Shown piece after piece: positions 56,981 through 64,000 of a stretch of DNA of 64,000 nucleotides (position 1 is its first letter; every line of letters begins with the position of its first letter). Made by a program: the position numbers and the translations under genes. Source of the DNA: Atriophallophorus winterbourni (Eukaryota > Platyhelminthes > Trematoda > Plagiorchiida > Microphallidae); the NCBI GenBank assembly GCA_013407085.1, contig JACCGJ010000352.1, positions 124,001 through 188,000 on the forward strand, written 5' to 3'. Under the pieces are notes generated by a model. That model searched no databases, was not told where the DNA came from, and was given only the letters and a program-made list of their open reading frames with translations.

Positions 56981-59085
56981 CTGAAAAAGTAGGAAAAGGT
57001 TGCATAGAAAATTCAAACGTGGTTCCGTGTAACCTCTGAGGCGTGATTAAACGAAGCGAACCTCAAAAATGATGTTGTACTTAGCCTTGTGTGATTACGC
57101 AGAGGTAGAAATTCGTTTCACAATGATTTCAGCGCTTGGCAGAGCACATAGCTCGGAGTCGGTGTGAACTCCGTGTAACAGCCAGTTAGCACTCGACTTT
57201 ACTTAGATTGAAGCAGCTGCTTGTCATGCCATCGAAAATCATTTCGGTTTACAGATAAGATTAGTTGTTTGGCGAACATACACAGCTATAGCCAGCGCGA
57301 GATTCAAACTTTAACCAGTTCGAAGATTTTCAGTGTCTTTGGAGCCGCGAATAGGAAAACCGCAAATAAAAGTCAGCGACTTCGAAATTAGACATGAAAA
57401 TTGGCTTTCATTCTGGATTTACCAACTATGCGATTAGATATACCAACAATTGTAACAGTGTAGACTATCGTAGACAAAGTTCACCTTGGAAGTGCAAATG
57501 TTTCGCACTCACTCGTTCTATGGTAAACATGTAACACCATAGGCAATAAAATACTGAGTTACAGTTGGCAAGCCGCAGCAAGATGGAAAATACCATCGCT
57601 GGGTGACGCAGAGTGAACGCGCATAAAAGATTTTGAAAGATTTTGCCCGTAAAGGGTACTGCCATGTTCGAAACAAGAATACGCTTCATTGTTGTTATAG
57701 GTGTGTGACTCTAGGCAACCTGACAGTATATTTTTTCCGGCTGCAGTCTGCGTGGCAACTTATTTGGCTTCGGGGTGTGATCTTATGCATAAACAGTAGA
57801 AATGAAAATTCAATTAAAATATGTCATACACTAGAACTGAGAACACCATGGATAAAATAATGTGTTCCACAACGACGAATGTCTTGATGAGAATTAACAA
57901 TCATCAATATCGATTATAGAGTGAAGGAAGATTGCACAACTAAATAAGACAGCATAGACCAGACGACAACTTGGTTGCAAGCAGGTGCAATGATCGATTA
58001 CTTTTCAGTGGTGGTCGCCTTGGTAACGGCAATGTCATAATGGACCTATGGTGGAACCGACCCAGGACAGATATAATTAAGACAATTTGAATCGGGGATA
58101 ATGTGAACAATACGAAAAAACACTCAAAGAGCGTGGAAAATAACGAGTCATATCGTGAAAAGAGTTATATGCAAGGAGTGTTTGGGTACCGCGTATGCTA
58201 AGATTAGCATTGCAAACAGGTGAAATATTCAAAAGCAGAAAGACAGTAAAGATTCAGGCCAAGTTCGAAAGCCAAATCATTCTTACATTTGCTAATGCTT
58301 GCGATTGAAACTAGAATTATGACGACTCAGGACGATGACCAAATCAAGAATAGATCGTAAGATGTATGTAGGGATAAAACTAATCACTAGGATAGATAGG
58401 ATTACATCGGCTTGGCTCCTGGATTTTCCTCGGAGTTTATTTCATAAAACATTTCGCGCAATGAGGTGTCCCACAAGACAACATAGGTTTGAGATCGGAG
58501 ATTCCTAAGCCTAGATGAACTACGACCACAGTCTGATCAATTCCATCGTCCGCATTGTGGTGGAGTTAAACTGTCAGTCATCTATCGTCGAATTTTAATA
58601 TCGTGACCTAGAATGGTCATGTTTTATTTACGAAATAAAAGTCGAGTTCTAAGGAGTGACATCCATCAACTAATGAGGATTCATGTGATCTTGAAAATGT
58701 ATGGAATGCTGTGAGTTCAGGCAGGGTCCAGTAAGCTGGGTCTAGTGAGTGATATACTGGCAGGACGTCTACGTTTAGAGCGAAGGCTTTAATAAAGCGA
58801 AGGTTTCTGTGAGACTATAGCGAGTTTTTGGTTGCAGCTCGGCATAAGTGATAATCATTGTGCTCAAGAGTCCATGATAGTGAGCCGACAGTAGTTAACA
58901 CTGTTTTGGAGGTAATTAAAACCACATAAAAGTTTGCTTTCGAACCTAAACAAATAGCCGACGAAATACATAAACCGAAGTAGAAAAAAGAACACTAAAT
59001 ATTTGCCGAACAGAAGCTAAAAAATGAGTGTAACAAGAGAAGCTATAAAGAAAAGTGACCTCATCCGATCAGAATAGTAACTAAC
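56981..59085 (-). other. intron of copy B
   Basis: Counterpart of 27755-29956, but about 97 bp shorter in total. Indels are concentrated in 57.0-57.9 kb, including loss of about 60 bp near 57.09 kb. From about 58.0 kb onward it looks identical to copy A. A partial family A element is at about 57700-57790. Confidence 0.65.
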
Positions 59086-59630
59086 TTGTGATTTATTGGA
59101 ATCCGAGACATGGTGCATGGGCTGCTTCGAGTCAACTTCAAACTTCCCTGAACTCGAATAACCTTGACGACGTTTTTGGATTAGATTGGTAGATTTTTGC
59201 GCCCCAATGTCTGTCGCGGTGGCTCCGTATCCACCATGCAAACGCATGTGACCATTCAAGGCAGACTGATTTTTAAACCGCTTCTGACACACCGCACAAG
59301 CCACACGTTTCGGCGCTTCTAGTGGATGAGCCATCAGCAGTGCGACCTTGGCGGCGGTCGCCACGTCTTCCGCGGTAATTGAGGAAAGCGAGGCTAATGC
59401 CGCACTTGCTGTCTTACTGTCCAATGAGTCCGCTTCCATTATGGTATTGACGGCGGGTGCCCCGTCATGTTCCGTCATATCAGTGGTATTCGCGGGAGAC
59501 GTAGACATGGAGTAACCGCCAGAATGTGAAGAACGTGGAGAAACCGCTGAAGAGAACAAGTTCGGATGCATAAGACGAGACGTCAGCTCATGTGGGCTAA
59601 CAGGTTTCGAATTACTGAGATTGCTGAGTG
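59086..59630 (-). CDS. fourth C2H2 finger exon, intact (copy B)
   Basis: The 545-bp counterpart of 29957-30501, with acceptor CACATTTAG and donor GTTAGT (59080-59085). Here the frame is fully open: 59587-59589 is GAG, giving SPHELTSRLMHPN, where copy A has TAG. The finger CAVCQKRFKNQSALNGHMRLH is unchanged. Other differences are SNSKP for SHSKP and NTIMEAD for NTVMEAD. This copy most likely represents the functional reading of the exon. Confidence 0.9.
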
Positions 59631-59984
59631 CTAAATGTGAACGGTTCAATGAGTTTTTTTGGAAACGAAAGTAAACCGTAGTTTCGTGTGTAAAATATTG
59701 AAAAGTATTTTACAGACAGTGAAATAACGATAAAAGCGTATAGTGCCACTACCGCAAGAAATATGAACAACGCAGACCGCGTTAAAGTGCCCAGCGTTAT
59801 TAAAAGAAGCACGTGAAAACAAACTTAATGTACAAATAAAACGTTTCAATGGAAGTGATGTTGCAACCAAACAATCTATTTGCTTCATATCTGGTTCAAT
59901 ATCATTAGGATACATATAGTGTCGAACATGATTCAGGTGCATTTTGTAAGTCCTTGGGGGCTTACTACCTGTATGTATGAAAAC

Positions 59985-60222
59985 ACAAGCCTGGATCCCA
60001 GGTGAAGTGCCGCAGAGTCGAAGATTACACGAGGGCTAAGATGCAAACAGGTTGCCCATGTCAAGACAGATACAGAAAGAAATAGCAGCGACGCTCTAGT
60101 GTGCATCCGCACAGTACCTTTAAGAAATCAACTTAGCAGGGTGCTAACTGCGTAGTACAGAAATACTGCTTACCTAACACCGTGCTCAGTTGCATATGGA
60201 AACACACCGGAGTCACACTGGC
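59985..60222. repeat. inverted family A pair, left part (copy B, interrupted)
   Basis: Counterpart of 30846-31092. The plus-orientation partner is cut by the RTE at 60222/60223 and resumes at 62186-62305. Confidence 0.75.
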
Positions 60223-62185
60223 TCGGGCAAGAGACGCCCGAATGCGTGGTGCATCTGATTACCGCCTCCTTAGGAGAGCTGCTACACGATCAGCCCGCAA
60301 GGATCGTCAGCTATATTGGGCAGAAACCGCATCCGAAATGGAAGCCGCAGCAAGTATAGGAGACTTTGGACGACTGTTTCGCCTGATTCGCAGAGCATCT
60401 GGAAGCTGTGGTTTTTGTACGAACCTTCGAGATTCGTCAGGACAGATGATATTTGACCTTCATCAAAAGATAGATAGGTGGGTTGAGCACTTCAGTCAGC
60501 TACTGAACCGCCCGTCATCTATCAATGCAGTATTCACTTCCCCGATAAATAGCTGTGAATACCCGGTCAACTGCGAGGCACCATCAGAATACGAGATATC
60601 AAGTGTTTTACGACGAATGCAGAATGGTAAATCGCCAGGTGAGGACGGAATTTCCGTTGAACTTATTAAAGCCTGTGCCGACGTATTATTATCTCCGCTA
60701 CATCGGCTGTTTTGTTCGATCTGGGAGACGGAAGTTTTCCCATCAGACTGGGGGATGTCTATCATTCTACCACTGCCGAAACGTGGAGATAAATCTGTGT
60801 GCTCCAATTACCGCGGAATAAGTCTAATCGACACCGCTGCTAAAGTGTTTGCAACGCTCCTGCTTAATCGGTTCTCCGCCGAAAGAAATCTGCGCACCAG
60901 AGTTAACCAAGGTGGATTTCGCCCTGGGATGGGTTGCGTAGATCAAATATTTACTTTACGCAGGATCCTCGAGCACCGTGCACGGTATCAACAGCAAACG
61001 ATAGCTTGCTTTATTGACTTCCGCGCCGCCTTCGACTCCGTAGACCGTGGTTGTTTATGGGACATCATGCTATCGGATGGGGTTCCATTAAAGCTCGTCA
61101 ACCTAATCAGAGCCTATTACAGCTCTACAAGGGCACGGGTTCGTGTCTACGGTGAAGAATCGCGTGAATTTAACTTGCACACAGGAGTCAGGCAAGGTTG
61201 CCCGCTATCGCCGGTTATGTTTAACTATGTCGTAGACTGGATAATGAACCAGGCGTTAACAGAGTATCAAGGGGTGCAAATTTCAACGGATCTATGGATT
61301 TCCGACCTTGACTACGCTGACGATATAGTCGTTCTGGGCGACAATACCGAAATGCTGCAAAGCGTTTTAGACCGCATTAGTGCCACTGCCGCGAAAGTCG
61401 GTCTTGAGATAAACGCGGCTAAGACCAAGGCATTTTTTATTCCGACACACCAGGCATCCAGCCACTTCGCGTCCAGGGTTGTCCGATCGAATACGTTCCA
61501 GTCTTTAAATACCTCGGCTCAAGTATATTGCCCAATGGTCAGGCGAAAGATGAAGTGAAGTTAAGGGTCGATCGTGCTCGTAATGCGTTTTTGCAGTTGA
61601 AAGGCACCCTTTGGCGCAAGCCCGGGATCAGCCTAAAAACTAAGACGCGTGTTTATCAAGCAGCGATCCGCCCTGTACTGCTTTATGGATGCGAGACATG
61701 GCCTTTAAGGTCACAGGATGTACGCACATTAGAAGTGTTCGACCATTGGTGCCTTAGGGTAATCTTGGGCATCCGATATACTGACCGAGTATCTAACGCA
61801 GCCGTACGAGAGCGTTGCAGCGGACTATCTCCACTTTCCGCTCACATACAACGGCGAAGGCTGCAATGGTTTGGCCACGTCCTCCGAAAGACAGACACAG
61901 CACTTCTAAAACTCGTCCTCGACCCCAAACCCGTTCGCACCTGGCGTCGGCGGCAAGGTGGTCAAGTGAAAACCTGGCTGTCAACTGTGAAAGAGGATGT
62001 AGACACCCTGGGTCTGCGTACCGTCTACGGAGTTCGCAGGTGGGAACGAGACTGGATCACGATCTGCAACGATCTCGCCTCCGATCGACGTGCGTGGGCT
62101 GGTGCGATCCGAGACATCAATGAAGCCGGCTAATCCACTCGTGGAGCCAGCCGCACAAAAGTAAAAGTAAGTAAGTAGTAAGTAA
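60223..62185 (+). mobile_element. RTE-type LINE, 5'-truncated, present only in copy B
   Basis: A 1963-bp insertion encoding the polymerase part of an RTE-clade non-LTR retrotransposon. After an N-terminal region (ASEMEAAASIGDFGRLF), the RT motifs appear in order: GEDGISVELIK, LPLPKRGDKSVCSNYRGISL, NQGGFRPGMGCVDQI, IDFRAAFDSVDRG (catalytic Asp), TGVRQGCPLSP, and LDYADDIVVLG with the catalytic YADD. A frameshift around 61470-61500 separates this from the C-terminal part (61528-62133: YLGSS.LPNGQ, YGCETWPLRS, RRRLQWFGHVLRK). The apurinic-type endonuclease domain is absent through 5' truncation. The tail is AAGTAAGTAAGTAGTAAGTAA. No target-site duplication; about 2 bp of target are missing. Confidence 0.93.
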
Positions 62186-62305
62186 TCGTATTACTATTTT
62201 CTTTCCTCAGATCGGTCTCGGACTAGGTAACCTGAGAGTATCCTAGCACACGTAGTCTATGACTGTGCGGCACTTGGCCTGGACCAGGCCTGTGATTTCA
62301 AACAT
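62186..62305 (+). mobile_element. family A 3' half resuming after the RTE (copy B)
   Basis: TCGTATTACTATTTTC to CAGGCCTGTGATTTCAAAC, continuous with 60175-60222 if the RTE is removed. Confidence 0.75.
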
Positions 62306-64000
62306 AATGGATGCCTCAATCTCGCGTGTCGGTTTTAAAAACTGTGCTGATAAAAAGCACAAGAGTATGTAACAATGAATCATCAAGTTCACCAAACCAT
62401 ATCACTGCTGGCAGGATCCACACTTCGACGATGTTTCCCAGCACATGAGCAGTGATACCGAGAATGGGCAATGTGCGTTTAGAGTGTTTCTGGGGTCTAT
62501 GGAAACCAGTGCGGGTCAAGAAGCGATAAGAAACAACGGAGATGGCCAACGTGGTTATCCTAAACGGCATTCAATTTTTATTCCATTTAGTGATCACAAA
62601 CACCATGGAGTCCATGAGAAGCGTTTCCTTCGGAGATAAGAATCACTCGCTGAATGGGAAGATAAGAGGTCGAGGTTTGTTTCCCAAATATTGTTCCTAT
62701 CCATTTTACATCTGGGCATAATGGGGATCCATGTTAAACAAACTTCCCTAAATGTGTCACCAAAGCGGATTATCTTAGGTGTTCTTTGAAATCAGTTCGA
62801 TATGTCTATTTCAGTGTTATTTAGGTACAGCCCGGAGACAGAAAAGGTGGCACACATTTAGCGAAGGTATCGATTGCTTCATAAAGACAACATGAATGTT
62901 GACGAATCTATAATACCGAAAATGTCAATGTCTATAAGTTTCGACGCTGGCACACTGAAGTCGATAGCCGCGAGTTGGAGCAACTTTCTACAATGGGATC
63001 CTGCGATATCACTGGGGAGCTTACACTGTATCTGATGGGAAGACCTGACATGGAGATCTGTTCGGTTGGGCGACCACAACATATGTTGCTGGCTCCATCT
63101 GGACTGGTCGGGCAAACAAAGGCTATTCAAATGTGCCAGTCTGGAGAAAGATTCATAAACGCTTAATTGCGATGGGTCAAACGATGGACGGCGTGGGAGC
63201 GAAACTCGAGTCCATGGCTTCCATTATTGACCGTCGTGATCAACTTTGTGAATATTTCGATGGGCTTGGTACGGATAAGTAGTCACAAACATAAACAACG
63301 TATTCTCCAAAAATCGCTTGAACCCATATATGTTTGCGTAGTAATGCAAGCTTCGCGAATACTGGAAGATTGTCCCCCAATAAGTAACGACCAGCCGAAA
63401 TTGCGAAATGCACCGTGAAAAATAGTCGAAGACTAGAAGTTCTCTTAGATTATAGAGTTCCCGATAGAGGACGAGCGATGAAACTAGACACAGTTTACAC
63501 GAGAAAAAAACGAGTCAGGATATTGCGTGAAAGTGATTGAACAGCACACGCAATAAACAATGTCTGGTGTGAACAAGTGAGCTGGTGTCACACTATTGTG
63601 ATTTCCAAAGTGCGACCGACGCAGCATAGAGAGGGGGGAAGAAAATACGCCATGGCACTCCAGCAGGCGAAAACGATTGGCGCACAACAGTGTTGGATAC
63701 AATCGGTACACAATGTCCGGCAATTGGACTAGCGTGGCACAAAAGCTGATTGAAAATGAAGGAGATACGTAACCTCGTTCCGTCTAGAAAAACGCAATCT
63801 AGTGGCCCGTCCGATTGTAAATCACAAACTACAGAGTAAGGCTGTGTGGAATGCATTGAAGATTAACAGGTCATAAGGGATGGGGATGTGAGCAACACAT
63901 TACTTAGGTCATTTTTCATTTTCAATTGTCTGTATCGAGAACAGGTCAATCGAACGAACGGATTAGAGTTTGATTGGGTAGTGTCTGACAAAATGGTATA
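62306..64000 (-). other. intron of copy B up to the window end
   Basis: Matches 31216 to about 32932 of copy A with scattered substitutions and small indels. No exon or further repeat was recognised; small open stretches on both strands appear in both copies but look like chance. Confidence 0.55.

Larger units (their letters stand above)
47899..64000. repeat. copy B of a large direct duplication (copy A about 17.9-32.9 kb)
   Basis: Same order and orientation as copy A, with offsets of about 29.9 kb (left part), 29.2 kb (after the A-only family D insertion) and 31.07 kb (after the B-only RTE). It begins at the gap edge inside a TATG tract and is still matching at the window end. Five exons of the minus-strand gene are included. 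Exon sequences differ by only a few residues. Confidence 0.95.

Noticed and set aside
60182..60222. ATG at 60182 as start of the RTE polymerase
   Set aside because: The first codons come from the interrupted family A element; RTE homology begins after 60223, so the ATG is a fortuitous in-frame join.

Overview
This is eukaryotic, intron-rich, AT-rich DNA crowded with retroelements. It most likely comes from a flatworm, probably a digenean trematode. That placement rests on the mix of RTE-type and CR1-type LINE remnants, abundant short retroposons with tetranucleotide tails, and (CATA)n/(TATG)n microsatellites. It is an inference; no species marker is visible.

One gene dominates the minus strand. 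I could rebuild 14 of its exons from splice sites whose phases agree, apart from one missing junction. From 5' (right) to 3' (left) they encode: a probable initiator Met and a Ser/Thr-rich N-terminus plus the first half of C2H2 finger 1 (38495-38071), fingers 1-2 (36331-36225), fingers 2-3 and an Ala-rich segment (34434-34043), a fourth C2H2 finger (30501-29957), four low-complexity linker exons (27754-27146, 21831-21144, 20359-19816, 19699-19387), a Pro-rich PYTPPPMLSP-type block (15120-14653), an acidic exon (12679-12312), the two N-terminal exons of an ELM2 domain (10841-10789, 9104-9006), a SANT domain (916-736) and a basic extension running off the window (208-1). Three clustered fingers, then a finger ending MRLHGG, then ELM2-SANT, is the architecture of the TRERF1/ZNF541/MIDEAS family. 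These proteins are scaffolds of the HDAC1/2-containing MiDAC complex.

About 16 kb of this locus (copy A, about 17.9-32.9 kb) recurs in the same orientation at 47.9-64.0 kb (copy B), directly after a run of 1000 Ns. Copy B carries near-identical versions of five exons. The copies differ by reciprocal retroelement insertions (a GC-rich composite retroposon only in A, a 1.96-kb RTE LINE only in B), by a glutamine-repeat length, and by an in-frame TAG in copy A's fourth-finger exon where B has GAG. B is either an unmerged haplotype placed in tandem by the assembler or a true partial duplication; the sequence alone cannot decide.

The introns hold: family A (about 235-bp SINE-like element, many copies, both strands, with target-site duplications, 5' truncation and CATA/CATT-type tails); family B (apparently the 3' end of a CR1-like LINE); family C (a short repeat with a GTCATC/GATGAC hairpin); family D (GC-rich composite retroposons sharing a 5' module but ending in different LINE tails); degenerate RTE and CR1 relics nested at 39.9-43.75 kb; and simple repeats. 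I saw no tRNA, rRNA or CRISPR.
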